Shown here in pieces: positions 53,113 through 61,997 of a DNA stretch of 64,000 bases (positions within the stretch are counted from its first letter, which is position 1; every line of letters begins with the position of its first letter). The notes under the pieces were generated by a model. It was not told the origin of the DNA and searched no databases. It was given only the letters and a program-made list of their open reading frames with translations. This DNA comes from Bacteroidales bacterium. Lineage in GTDB: Bacteria > Bacteroidota > Bacteroidia > Bacteroidales > VadinHA17. The position numbers were made by a program, and so were the translations under genes. Location: positions 1-64,000 of the forward strand of contig JADKBK010000017.1 of the NCBI GenBank assembly GCA_016715075.1, given 5' to 3'.

Positions 53113-54377
53113 ATGTTCGACAGAGATAAATGGCAGGAAATATACAGCTCGCTGAAAAGCAACAAGCTGCGGACATTTTTTACCGCATTTGGAGTGTTCT
53201 GGGGAATTTTTATGCTCATCATTATGCTTGGTTCGGGTAATGGTCTGCGTAATGCTGTATATGAGGGAATGGGTGATTTTGCCACCAATAGTGCAATAAT
53301 GTTTACCCGCCAGACTACAATGCCTTATAAAGGATTCCCAAGGGGAAGAGAATGGCTTTTCCATACCTCCGATATGGAAGCGCTTATTAAAAATATTCCT
53401 GAGATTGACCAACTGGCGCCCAGGTTACAACCCTGGGGCGGAAATGGAGGAAACAATGTTGTGCATGGATTGAAAACAGGAGCCTATAATATTACTGGTG
53501 ATTACCCTGCAATCAATAAAATTGATCCTGTCCGTTTACTGAAGGGCCGGTTTCTTAATGAAATTGATCTTCAGAACAAAAGAAAAGTTGCTGTAATCGG
53601 AAACCGGGTGCATGATGAGCTGTTTAAAATCACTGACCCTGTGATTGGGGAATATATCCGTATAAATGGAGTTTACTACCAGGTGGTGGGAGTCTTTGAA
53701 CCAAAGAATAAGAACATAAATATAGGCGGTGAAAAGGATAAGTCAATTTTTATCCCTTTTACCACGATGCAGGTAAGTTACAACCTTGGTGATGATGTTC
53801 ATTATTTTCTGGTTACGGCTAAACCGAATAAATCGGCTTCTGTTGTGGAGGAGAAATGTATGAAGCTTCTTGCAGAAAGGAATCACGTTGCGCCTGAAGA
53901 TGAACAGGCATTTGGCCATTTTAACCTGGAAAAGGAGTTTAAAAAAATGAACGGACTTTTCCTGGGGATCAGGGTCCTTATATGGATTGTGGGAACAGGG
54001 ACTCTCCTCGCAGGGGTGATCGGCGTAAGCAATATTATGCTGATAATTATAAAGGAAAGAACAAAGGAAATAGGTATACAGCGTGCAATCGGGGCTACTC
54101 CCTGGAGAATAATGTCGCAGATAATAACTGAATCGGTAACCCTCACAGCGGTGGCAGGCAGCTTTGGCCTCGTATTGGGAGTCTTTCTCCTGGAAATGAT
54201 TAACAATATGCTTGCATCCTCTGCTGAAAAAGTGAAATGTTCAGGAATCCCGAAGTCGATATCCAGGTAGCAGTTACTGCGTTAATTGTACTTATTATAT
54301 CGGGTGTTGTGGCAGGACTCATTCCTGCAAGGAAAGCTGTGAGTATGAAACCTGTCGATGCACTTCGCTACGAATGA
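53113..54377 (+). pseudogene. FtsX-like ABC transporter permease, second of pair, frameshifted at A5
   Basis: The same layout as the previous permease: FDRDKWQEIYSSLKSNK, MacB_PCD domain, then GVSNIMLIIIKERTKEIG. At 54227-54231 a run of five A's ends the frame early; with six the text reads SAEKSEMFRNPEVDIQ and continues in frame to a TGA at 54375-54377, giving IISGVVAGLIPARKA and a final MKPVDALRYE, the usual end of this family. Without the repair the protein loses its last membrane segment. The high identity of the restored end suggests sequencing error. Confidence 0.85.
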
Positions 54378-54417
54378 CAACCTGCAAAAGCAAATAATTA
54401 TATAAACTTAAATAAAC

Positions 54418-55554
54418 ATGAGAAAGTTTTTTCGGATCAGCCTCCTGGTAATATTCCTCGCTGCAATTTTAGCCACATTCGGGTATTTATATAACAAGTC
54501 ACGGACCAAAACTATTGTCTATGATCTGAAGAGTCCAACTGTTAATAACATAATTAAGAAAACAGTTGCGACGGGATCAGTTGTACCACGGAAGGAAATT
54601 CTCATTAAACCACAGGTTTCCGGAATTATTGAAGAGATCTTTATTGAAGCCGGCAACAATGTAAATAAAGGAGACCTGATAGCCAAGATCCGGATTATCC
54701 CCGATATGGTTAACCTGAATAATGCCGAATCACGTCTCAAGAGAGCCCAGCTCAACCTTGAAGATGCCAGGCTGGTATACGATCGTCAGAAAAAAATTTA
54801 TGAGCAGGGCGTTATTGCGGAATCTGAATTCCTGCAAACCCGACTGAGCTATAACAATGCTGTTGAAGAGCTGGAGTCAGCTGAAAACAACCTGCAGCTT
54901 ATCCGTGAGGGTGTCTCTAAAAAGTCAGGTACTGTCACCAATACTCTTATCCGGTCAACTATTAAGGGCATGGTTCTGGATGTACCTGTAGAAGTAGGTA
55001 ATTCAGTAATTGAATCCAATAACTTCAATGAAGGTACTACAGTTGCCAGTGTGGCGGATATGGGTGAAATGATCTTTAAGGGTAAAGTGGATGAAACGGA
55101 AGTCGGAAAGCTTAAAACAGGCATGCCGCTTGTTTTATCTATAGGCGCTATTGACAGCGCTAAGTTCGATGCCGAACTCGAATATATCGCTCCAAAAGGA
55201 AAAGAGGAAAATGGCGCCATCCAGTTTGAGATCAGGGCTGCCGTATCGCTGAAGGATAGTATGTTTATCAGGGCAAACTACAGCGCCAATGCAGATATTG
55301 TATTGGAACGGGCCGACAGTGTTCTGACAATTGAGGAGTCAGTTTTGAGATTCGACCACGACTCAGCCTACGTTGAGATTGAAACCGCAACTCCGCAGGT
55401 ATTTGAAAAAAAATATATTAAAACAGGATTGTCAGACGGGATTAACATACAGGTTAAGGAAGGGCTGACAAAAGAAAGCAAGATCAAGGGGGATGAAAAG
55501 AAAGAGGAGAAGAAGGACAAGGATAAAAAGAATGAGGAACCTAAAAAGAGCTAA
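54418..55554 (+). CDS. periplasmic adaptor of a MacA/HlyD type
   Basis: The protein has 378 residues with an N-terminal membrane anchor (about 5-26). A lipoyl-like barrel half (PQVSGIIEEIFIEAGN), a coiled-coil hairpin (about 95-180, SRLKRAQLNLEDARL) and the second half (STIKGMVLDVPVEVGNSV) are all present, followed by a beta-barrel domain and an unusual Lys/Glu tail (EKKEEKKDKDKKNEEPKKS). It links the ABC permeases in the inner membrane to an outer-membrane exit duct. No TolC gene is in the operon, so the duct must be encoded elsewhere. It follows the second permease by 40 bp. Confidence 0.93.
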   Translation: MRKFFRISLLVIFLAAILATFGYLYNKSRTKTIVYDLKSPTVNNIIKKTVATGSVVPRKEILIKPQVSGIIEEIFIEAGNNVNKGDLIAKIRIIPDMVNLNNAESRLKRAQLNLEDARLVYDRQKKIYEQGVIAESEFLQTRLSYNNAVEELESAENNLQLIREGVSKKSGTVTNTLIRSTIKGMVLDVPVEVGNSVIESNNFNEGTTVASVADMGEMIFKGKVDETEVGKLKTGMPLVLSIGAIDSAKFDAELEYIAPKGKEENGAIQFEIRAAVSLKDSMFIRANYSANADIVLERADSVLTIEESVLRFDHDSAYVEIETATPQVFEKKYIKTGLSDGINIQVKEGLTKESKIKGDEKKEEKKDKDKKNEEPKKS

Positions 55555-55574
55555 ATCCTGCTGAAATAAAAAAA

Positions 55575-56060
55575 GGCCGTCACAGAAGTCCTCTGTGGAC
55601 CTCCTTGTCTGCCGACTGTATTATTCTTCAGAATTAATGTAACAGTTAGTTTTTGGAAGTTTGGGGCTATTTAATAAATCTGTTTCTACCCCCAAACCCC
55701 CCGAGGGGGGCTTTAAAACTTGTTGGTTTTAAATAAGTCCCCCTGGGGGATTTAGGGGTGTTACAGAGAAATTTCGCTTAATAATGAGCATCATCAGATT
55801 ATAAAATCTGTTACCAGAATACTGAAGTAATACACGACTGGCAGGTGTTATAACTCTGTTCCCGATAGCTTCCCGATAGCTATACGGGAGGGACTCTGTG
55901 TAAGTTTTAAATTAATATCAAATGAAAAGCCCCTAAGCTCCCCTCCCATTTCCGAGGACAAAGAAAGCTTTGGAGGGCTTGGTCTCCGGGCCAGGGCGTA
56001 AAATTGCCAGTGGCGGGAGGAGGGCGGGGGGCAAAAGCTCCTCGCAAAAGCTTCGGAGGG
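55575..56060. repeat. repeat cluster upstream of tRNA-Val
   Basis: The gap of about 510 bp after the adaptor gene holds a CTCTGTG scrap (55582-55608), a GC-rich hairpin of the CCCCCAAACCCCCC type (55688-55770), a GATAGCTTCCCGATAGCTATACGGGA palindrome (55863-55888; 26 bp, arms only partly matched), and a GGAGGGCTT duplication around 55973-56060. No gene is seen. Confidence 0.65.
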
Positions 56061-56065
56061 CTTTG

Positions 56066-56140
56066 TGGGTTGTACTGGAGTCGAACCAGTGACCCCTACC
56101 CTGTCAAGGTAATGCTCTAAACCAACTGAGCTAACAACCC
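56066..56140 (-). tRNA. tRNA-Val (anticodon GAC)
   Basis: A complete cloverleaf on the minus strand: acceptor stem GGGTTGT/ACAACCC, D arm GCTCAGTTGGTTTAGAGC, anticodon stem TTACC/GGTAG around loop TTGACAG, which gives GAC, and T arm ACTGG-TTCGACT-CCAGT. The discriminator base is A; the CCA end is not encoded. It reads valine codon GUC (and GUU). Confidence 0.95.
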
Positions 56141-56247
56141 TTTATTGGCGCAAAAATAATAATTTTATTCAATCATTTGGCTTACTCCGTTCAGATTGTT
56201 AAATTTCGGTATTATCTTTTATCCTGTTCAACTTAAATATACATACT

Positions 56248-57015
56248 ATGGTATCACATGAGATTGATTATAAGATTTTTGGAGATGACATCCAGTTCGT
56301 TGAGATTGAACTCGATCCGGGTGAAACAGTAATAGCAGAGGCCGGTGCAATGGTTTATATGGAACAGGGGATCACCTTCGATGTCAAAATGGGTGACGGC
56401 TCTACACCTAACCAGACTCTTATGGGAAAATTACTCTCAGCAGGATCAAGAGTAATTACAGGTGAATCATTGTTCCTGACTCACTTTACAAATCAGGGCT
56501 TTAATAAAAGCAGGGTAGCCTTTTCAGCTCCATATCCCGGGACAATTATACCTGTTGACCTGAACCAGGTTAAAAACAGCCTCATCGTCCAGAAAGACGG
56601 GTTTCTCTGCGCAGCTCTCGGTACCAGGCTCTCAGTAACCCTTAATCAGAAGATCGGATCGGGACTGCTGGGTGGAGAGGGATTCATTCTTCAGAAGCTT
56701 GAAGGAGACGGTAAAGCTTTTGTCCATGCAGGTGGTACTGTCATCGAGCGCCAGCTGAATAATGAGACATTGCGCATTGATACCGGATGTGTTGTGGCCT
56801 ATGAACCTGTTCTCGATTTCGACATTGAAGCAACCGGAAGCCTCAAATCAATGGTCTTCGGAGGAGAGGGACTTTTCCTCGCAACAATCCGTGGAACAGG
56901 GAAAGTATGGCTGCAGTCGATGCCTATCAGAAAACTGATACGGGCACTCACTCCATACGGAAGAAATTCAAGGAAAGAAGCCGGATCAATACTCGGAAAC
57001 CTGTTTGAAACTTAA
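56248..57015 (+). CDS. TIGR00266/AIM24 family protein
   Basis: The protein has 255 residues. It matches the AIM24-like TIGR00266 family: ELDPGETVIAEAGAMVYME near the start, FLTHFTNQG, then GEGFILQKLEGDGKAFVHAGG and a final GTGKVWLQSMPI. The fold is a beta helix similar to TRAP-related proteins. Bacterial members are uncharacterised; the mitochondrial relative AIM24 shapes membrane organisation. Start context is normal and there is no operon partner. Confidence 0.9.
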   Translation: MVSHEIDYKIFGDDIQFVEIELDPGETVIAEAGAMVYMEQGITFDVKMGDGSTPNQTLMGKLLSAGSRVITGESLFLTHFTNQGFNKSRVAFSAPYPGTIIPVDLNQVKNSLIVQKDGFLCAALGTRLSVTLNQKIGSGLLGGEGFILQKLEGDGKAFVHAGGTVIERQLNNETLRIDTGCVVAYEPVLDFDIEATGSLKSMVFGGEGLFLATIRGTGKVWLQSMPIRKLIRALTPYGRNSRKEAGSILGNLFET

Positions 57016-57033
57016 AATTGTGAAGTACTAATT

Positions 57034-57264
57034 GGCACGGATTGCAAATCCGTGCCAGCGAAGCTCTGTGCTGACACGGTCCCGATATCTATCGGGATGT
57101 AATCCGTCCAATAGGATCTTAAAAGACAGCCTGCATTACCATGTGCTGGCGCGGATTTGTAATCCGTGCCAATAGATTTTTATTCACTAAAAGTAAATAG
57201 GTTTTTGAAAATGATTTATGATTTATTGTTTTCCTTTGGCACGGATTGCAAATCCGCGCCAGCG
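57034..57264. repeat. GGCACGG/CCGTGCC palindromic repeats
   Basis: Two or three copies of the GGCACGGATT...AATCCGTGCC palindrome (first at 57034-57056) with 'CTGGCGCGGATT' units and A/T spacers, filling the 325-bp gap between the AIM24 gene and the second fucosidase. Same family as 43691-43864 and 46751-47041. Confidence 0.8.
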
Positions 57265-57340
57265 AAGTTATCGGGATCGTGCCAGCTAAGCTCTTTCGCG
57301 GTTAAGTGGATTTCAGATAATCAGTCGCAATTAGATCCTC

Positions 57341-58834
57341 TTAAAAGACAGCCTTCATTACCCATACATATTTTGAAGGCGGAGATTTCCTGATCTTCTC
57401 TGGAATATCTACTGTAAAACCGTTGCCGCTCTTCTTCCACTTCAGCGATGTCCCTTTGCCAACCATTTCTACTTTTGAACCAGCCGGCAGAGAAAATGCT
57501 GACATGCTTACCTGCGATGGCATCGCTTCATTCTCATCTGCGAGATAGTAGATATAAATTGTATGATCTCCCTTCTTCGAGATACACACTTTTCCCTCCT
57601 TATAAGGCGCCTGGGCCCTCGTTCCGTATATCGCCTCCCCATTCACGTCCATCCAATTTCCTATATCTTCAAGCAGCTTATAGGCATCATCATGCCATTG
57701 TCCCTGTGGACCAGGGCCGATATTGAGAAGCAGGTTACCTCCTTTTATGACGATATCAACAAGCATTTGTACTGTAGCCTGTCCGCTCATATATTTTGCA
57801 TCGGGCGACCACGACCAACCTCCTCCTGCAGTAATGCATGACTCCCATGGATAAGGGAGAGCTTTCTCCGGAACCCGGTTTTCAGGTGTCAGATAGTTCT
57901 GGTTCTTACCATAAACTGCCCTGTCAACAACGATCAGACCAGGCTGTACCCTTCTTGCTTTCTGAACAAGCTCATCCATCCGTATATCCTGACTCTGTAT
58001 TTTGGAATTCTTGTATCCTGTTGACATAATATATTTGTATACATCCTCTCTTGGCATTTTCTGAATCTGGTCAATATACCTGTAAACCTCCGACTCGTCA
58101 AGCTTCTGCACCTGTCCGCCATCGAGCCACAGAATATCGACTTTGCCATAATCTCCTCCGAGAAGCTCCATTATCTGTCCCTGTGTGAACTGTACAAATG
58201 CTTCCCAGCGGTCGGGATATTTTGAGATATCGTAGTTTACATTCCTGTCAGGAGTGGCAAAATTAGGCCACCAGTAATTTTCATTATTCCAGTCAGCCTT
58301 GGAAAAATATGCCCCTGCCCATAATCCCTCAGCCCTGAAAGCATCAAAGATCTCTTTGGTAACGTTGGCTCTCGGATCTGTGTGAAACGGCGTCTTATCA
58401 GCAGTAATCCTGTAGGGTGTCAGCTTCGTATTGTACATACTGAAACCATCATGATGCTTCGTTGTGAAGACAACATATTTCATCCCTGCGCTCTTGGCAG
58501 CTTTTGCCCATCTGTCAGGATCAAACAGCACCGGATTGAAGGTTGTCTGAAGATTCTCATAATCTTTTTTATATTGTACGTAATCATCATTATTCCTGCG
58601 GCACCATGGCTCATCCTCAGCACAGATGGACCATGATTCAACAACTCCCCACTGACTGTAAGGCCCCCAATGCATCAGGAGCCCGAACTTCAGGTCCTGC
58701 CATTTCTCAAGCTTTTCCAAAACCAGAGGATCCGTTTCAGGGACATATCTGGTGTCTTCCTCCTGTGCTGAAACTGGGATCAGCCCTCCCGCAAAAAATG
58801 CGGCCATCAGAATAACAAAAAACTTCTTTTTCAT
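57341..58834 (-). CDS. alpha-L-fucosidase (GH29)
   Basis: The protein has 497 residues from ATG 58834, with a signal peptide (MKKKFFVILMAAFFAGGLIPVSA). GH29 features: LLMHWGPYSQWG, FTTKHHDGFSMY, the nucleophile Asp in ILWLDGGQV, and LLLNIGPGPQGQ. A C-terminal beta domain ends SPPSKYVWVMKAV. It is a second fucosidase, about 20 kb from the frameshifted one, and the two are only distantly alike, so they probably act on different linkages. It is a single-gene unit on the minus strand. Confidence 0.95.
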   Translation of the reverse strand: MKKKFFVILMAAFFAGGLIPVSAQEEDTRYVPETDPLVLEKLEKWQDLKFGLLMHWGPYSQWGVVESWSICAEDEPWCRRNNDDYVQYKKDYENLQTTFNPVLFDPDRWAKAAKSAGMKYVVFTTKHHDGFSMYNTKLTPYRITADKTPFHTDPRANVTKEIFDAFRAEGLWAGAYFSKADWNNENYWWPNFATPDRNVNYDISKYPDRWEAFVQFTQGQIMELLGGDYGKVDILWLDGGQVQKLDESEVYRYIDQIQKMPREDVYKYIMSTGYKNSKIQSQDIRMDELVQKARRVQPGLIVVDRAVYGKNQNYLTPENRVPEKALPYPWESCITAGGGWSWSPDAKYMSGQATVQMLVDIVIKGGNLLLNIGPGPQGQWHDDAYKLLEDIGNWMDVNGEAIYGTRAQAPYKEGKVCISKKGDHTIYIYYLADENEAMPSQVSMSAFSLPAGSKVEMVGKGTSLKWKKSGNGFTVDIPEKIRKSPPSKYVWVMKAVF

Positions 58835-58871
58835 TCGAATAATTATTTGTAATGAACTCAATTATAGAGGG

Positions 58872-58957
58872 TATCTCAAAAGCTCTCCATTTATGGTTTA
58901 CCCCTAAATACCCCCCTTGGGGGCAGGGGGTAAAAAAAGAGCTTATGAGAGACTATT
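58872..58957. repeat. composite repeat R1: GAGCTT arms around a GC-rich hairpin
   Basis: Arms TCTCAAAAGCTCTCC and AAAAGAGCTTATGAGA enclose the TACCCCTAAATACCCC hairpin unit. A second copy, same order, is at 60906-61060, so the two flank the GNAT-like and DUF4197 genes as direct repeats. Confidence 0.75.
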
Positions 58958-58971
58958 ATTCATTCTGGCTC

Positions 58972-60099
58972 TCACGAAAAGTCGAATCCTGAAATATATG
59001 CCGGAGAGTCATAGAAATACTCCTTCTCCTCTTCTTCAAGATTAATGAATTTCGTGTAAACTAGTCCGGGTTTGGCATTAAGCATCCTGTTAAGCGCTCC
59101 CATCCTTACCCTGGTCCTTATTCTGTCAAACAGCTGGCTCCTGTCATCGAGCCATATCAGCCCGGTATTGAACTCCTCAGAGGCACATGCCGATTCAAAC
59201 AGCGGCGCCAGCAAATGCTCAAATCCATCCTTGCAATAAACAGCATCAAAAACGAGGTATCTGAATTCGCCCGGCCTGAAGAGTCTCCGGAAATAGGGTG
59301 TTTTCGGGAGCACCTTCATCATTACCCATCCCCATATGCCAGGGACATCAAACACTTTGAAAGATGTGGGAATAGCGCACACTCCGGCAATAATCTCATT
59401 ATTCTCCTTCAGAACATAATACTTATTACTGTAAAAGGAATACTCAGTTGTAAAAAAAGAGTATTCCCTGTAAAAATCAAGAAGTAGTTTCTCCATATCA
59501 GGCTTATCCTGTTCAGTAAGCTTTGAAACACGTTTGTCAGCAACAGGTGCAAACCTGCTGAAGGCAACTGTAAGAAACGACCTGATATACTCATAACCTG
59601 CCTGATGCACCAGATTCTTTGACCGTTCATTCATGCTCTCCACGAATGCATACATAACATGCTTGTCACCTTCAAAAACATTCTGCAAATCAAGCATATG
59701 AGGCTTGCTGAATATTTCCAGTGTCTTCTGCTTGAAACTATCGTCCTTCTCAGGTTTAATCTTCTCAGTGATACGCTTCCTCCACGTCTTGTCCGATTGA
59801 TAGGTAGACTGAAAGGCAAGATACCGCAGGTATGATGTCGGAAAACGAAGCTTCCCCTGACCCGAGATCCGAAAACAGGATCCAACTGTTCCGGTTATCT
59901 GGTTCTTCTTATAAAGGGATACAAATCTGATCTGCCCTTCGTAGGCACTGATACGTTTGGCAACATCCTGCAGCATAAATCTTAAACCACCCTCTGATCC
60001 CTGTACAGCACGATTCAAAATGTCAATTATCCCTTCATTGGCATGATCAGATACTCTGACTTCCAACCCTTTATAATTAAATACACTTTTTTCAAACAT
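58972..60099 (-). CDS. GNAT-like acyltransferase-fold protein, unknown substrate
   Basis: The protein has 375 residues. Two GNAT-like halves seem present: EVRVSDHANEGIIDIL and GTVGSCFRI in the first, VSKLTEQDKPDMEKLL and NEIIAGVCAIPTSF in the second. The usual acetyl-CoA loop RxxGxG/A is not seen clearly in either, so activity is uncertain. The C-terminus (EEEEKEYFYDSPAYISGFDFS, split as EEEEKEYFYD and SPAYISGFDFS) is acidic. It is 17 bp after the DUF4197 gene on the same strand, so both are one operon. Confidence 0.7.
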   Translation of the reverse strand: MFEKSVFNYKGLEVRVSDHANEGIIDILNRAVQGSEGGLRFMLQDVAKRISAYEGQIRFVSLYKKNQITGTVGSCFRISGQGKLRFPTSYLRYLAFQSTYQSDKTWRKRITEKIKPEKDDSFKQKTLEIFSKPHMLDLQNVFEGDKHVMYAFVESMNERSKNLVHQAGYEYIRSFLTVAFSRFAPVADKRVSKLTEQDKPDMEKLLLDFYREYSFFTTEYSFYSNKYYVLKENNEIIAGVCAIPTSFKVFDVPGIWGWVMMKVLPKTPYFRRLFRPGEFRYLVFDAVYCKDGFEHLLAPLFESACASEEFNTGLIWLDDRSQLFDRIRTRVRMGALNRMLNAKPGLVYTKFINLEEEEKEYFYDSPAYISGFDFS

Positions 60100-60116
60100 T
60101 TTGTCCTGCCGTTATC

Positions 60117-60875
60117 TTATTTTGTTTTACTGTCAAGGCTGCCAAATACTCTCTGCAGTATCGGGGATATCCTCGCTGATACATTTTTCCTTATCTTAAG
60201 CTCTTCCAGTTCAACCTTTACAAACATTCCGTTCAATGCTTTATTAGTGAGATAATCATCAAGGTCCGTATTAACAGGCTTTAGATTTGCCAGCCTGCCT
60301 GCCACGGAATTTGCGATCATATTCCATTTACCGGTAAGGGTGACCCAGGAATCTTTTGTTGAGAGTGATCCGACTATTTTTTTCTCAGTTGAAGCAGCAA
60401 TTTTAGGTTTATATAAGGCATACAATTCATTGTATGTAGTCTGTCTGAGGTACTGTGTGGCAGCATTATCGGCGCCGTTAAGGATATTGAAAGCATCCCT
60501 CAGAGTCATCTGTTTTATACTGCCAACAAAAATCGGAGCGGCCTCCTTTGCAGCATCTTCTGCCGCTCTGTTGATCCGCAGGACAACATCCTGTACCAGT
60601 TTATCGCCACCCGGGATTTTTGAAATATTATCAATAATGATTCTTGCATCATCGGGCAACAGAATTTTGACTGTCGCATCACCAAAATAACCATCCTGAG
60701 CTCCGAGTATGCCAGCCGAGTTTTTTGCACCGGTAATAAGCGCCTCCTTCAATCCGTTCACTACTTCATCTTCTGTAAGGGGAAGAGGACCCGTAGTCTT
60801 CAGAAGGTTCTGCATTTCAGCACATCCGGTCGATATCATGATCAGTGTACAGAATATCAAGAATTGAGATCTCAT
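60117..60875 (-). CDS. DUF4197 lipoprotein
   Basis: The protein has 252 residues. A lipoprotein signal ends ISTGC (Cys18). The mature part matches DUF4197: EVVNGLKEALITGAKNSA, DATVKILLPDDARI, INRAAEDAAKEAAPIF and ITALNDAFNILNG-like (here MTLRDAFNILNGADNAAT). The family is an all-helical periplasmic protein of unknown role found widely in Gram-negatives. It shares an operon with the GNAT-like gene and the pair is bracketed by two copies of a composite repeat. Confidence 0.92.
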   Translation of the reverse strand: MRSQFLIFCTLIMISTGCAEMQNLLKTTGPLPLTEDEVVNGLKEALITGAKNSAGILGAQDGYFGDATVKILLPDDARIIIDNISKIPGGDKLVQDVVLRINRAAEDAAKEAAPIFVGSIKQMTLRDAFNILNGADNAATQYLRQTTYNELYALYKPKIAASTEKKIVGSLSTKDSWVTLTGKWNMIANSVAGRLANLKPVNTDLDDYLTNKALNGMFVKVELEELKIRKNVSARISPILQRVFGSLDSKTK

Positions 60876-60905
60876 ATCAAATAATTTAATGATTAAAATG
60901 AGCTT

Positions 60906-61060
60906 GTCTCAAAGCTCTCCATATTAGGTTAACCCCTAAATCCCCCAAGGGGGACTTTCTTATAATCAGCACTTATCTATACTCCCCTTTCGCCTTCACG
61001 TAGCCGCTTCGGCGGAGCAAGGCCGGGGGGCAGGGGGTATAAAAAAAGAGCTTATGAAAC
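60906..61060. repeat. composite repeat R2: GAGCTT arms around GC-rich hairpin
   Basis: Same order as 58872-58957: TCTCAAAGCTCTCC, then TAACCCCTAAATCCCCC, an inserted stretch near 60965-61020, then AAAAAGAGCTTATGAAA. It fills most of the gap between DUF4197 and ispD. Confidence 0.7.
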
Positions 61061-61123
61061 AGCTTCGTAATTCCTATGCAAGATAGGAAATAAGTCTTAA
61101 GTCACAATGCATGCAGATGACTG

Positions 61124-61795
61124 TCAGCTGACAGTTGGCAAAAGAGCATTTGAAATCAGCAGATCTTCGGGATTGGTGATCTTTATATTCTCCCTGTTGC
61201 CTTCTATAAGATTAATCTTTACACCCATATCTTCTAGGACAGTGGCATCATCAGAGTATTCAGGTTTATAATCCTGCTGATAGGCTTTCTTTATGAGCTC
61301 TGCAACGAAGACCTGAGGTGTCTGGATCTGCTTCACATGGAAGCGGTCAACAGGCTTATTCCCGTTTTCGGTGAGTATCCTTAGTGATTCCACAGGGGAG
61401 ATTGAGGGAATGGCATTGCCAAGCTCTTCAGCTGCAGAGAAGCATCTTGCAATTGTATCCAGGCTCACGAAGGGTCTTACGCCGTCGTGTATTGCAACCA
61501 ACCCGGGTAAATTGACAAACTTAAGCCCGTTCTTTACAGAATGGAATCTTGTTGAGCCTCCCCGTACAATGGTCTGAGGAATTGAGAAGGAGTATTTCTT
61601 TTGAAGACTGATCCAATGTCTGAGCTGATTTTCAGGAAGAACGGTTATAATTTCAATTGATTCATTGAATGCCTTGAATCGTTCAATTGTATGCATCAGC
61701 ACCGGCCTGCCGGCCAGCTCAAGAAACTGCTTGGGAATCTCAGCTCCCATCCTCTTCCCGCTTCCTCCTGCAACAATCACTACATATAACTGCAT
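61124..61795 (-). CDS. ispD: 2-C-methyl-D-erythritol 4-phosphate cytidylyltransferase
   Basis: The protein has 223 residues, normal for the family. The nucleotide-binding start VIVAGGSGKRMGAEIPKQF, the loop VAIHDGVRPFVS and the tail YSDDATVLEDMGVKI are all present. It uses CTP to activate methylerythritol phosphate in the non-mevalonate isoprenoid pathway. It is alone; no ispF is fused or adjacent. Confidence 0.95.
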   Translation of the reverse strand: MQLYVVIVAGGSGKRMGAEIPKQFLELAGRPVLMHTIERFKAFNESIEIITVLPENQLRHWISLQKKYSFSIPQTIVRGGSTRFHSVKNGLKFVNLPGLVAIHDGVRPFVSLDTIARCFSAAEELGNAIPSISPVESLRILTENGNKPVDRFHVKQIQTPQVFVAELIKKAYQQDYKPEYSDDATVLEDMGVKINLIEGNRENIKITNPEDLLISNALLPTVS

Positions 61796-61890
61796 AAATC
61801 AGAGATTTTAACTATTAATTGTTCACCCGCTCTTAACAGAAAACCATTTGTTTTAACCGAGGGGTTGAAGATGTCAATTTTTTCTGTGAT

Positions 61891-61965
61891 ACCCCTAAAT
61901 CCCCCAAGGGGGACTTTTTGTAAGGCAGTGACTCAGAAAGCCCCCCCTGGGGGGTTTGGGGGTAA
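61891..61965. repeat. GC-rich hairpin repeat
   Basis: ACCCCTAAATCCCCCAAGG faces CCTGGGGGGTTTGGGGGT, a member of the family at 10480-10553. Confidence 0.8.
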
Positions 61966-61997
61966 AAACGGACTTTTTCAACAGCCCGGTTGGGCGA

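Noticed and set aside
57563..57841. Plus frames opposite the second fucosidase
   Set aside because: Antisense shadows of a strongly conserved GH29 gene.
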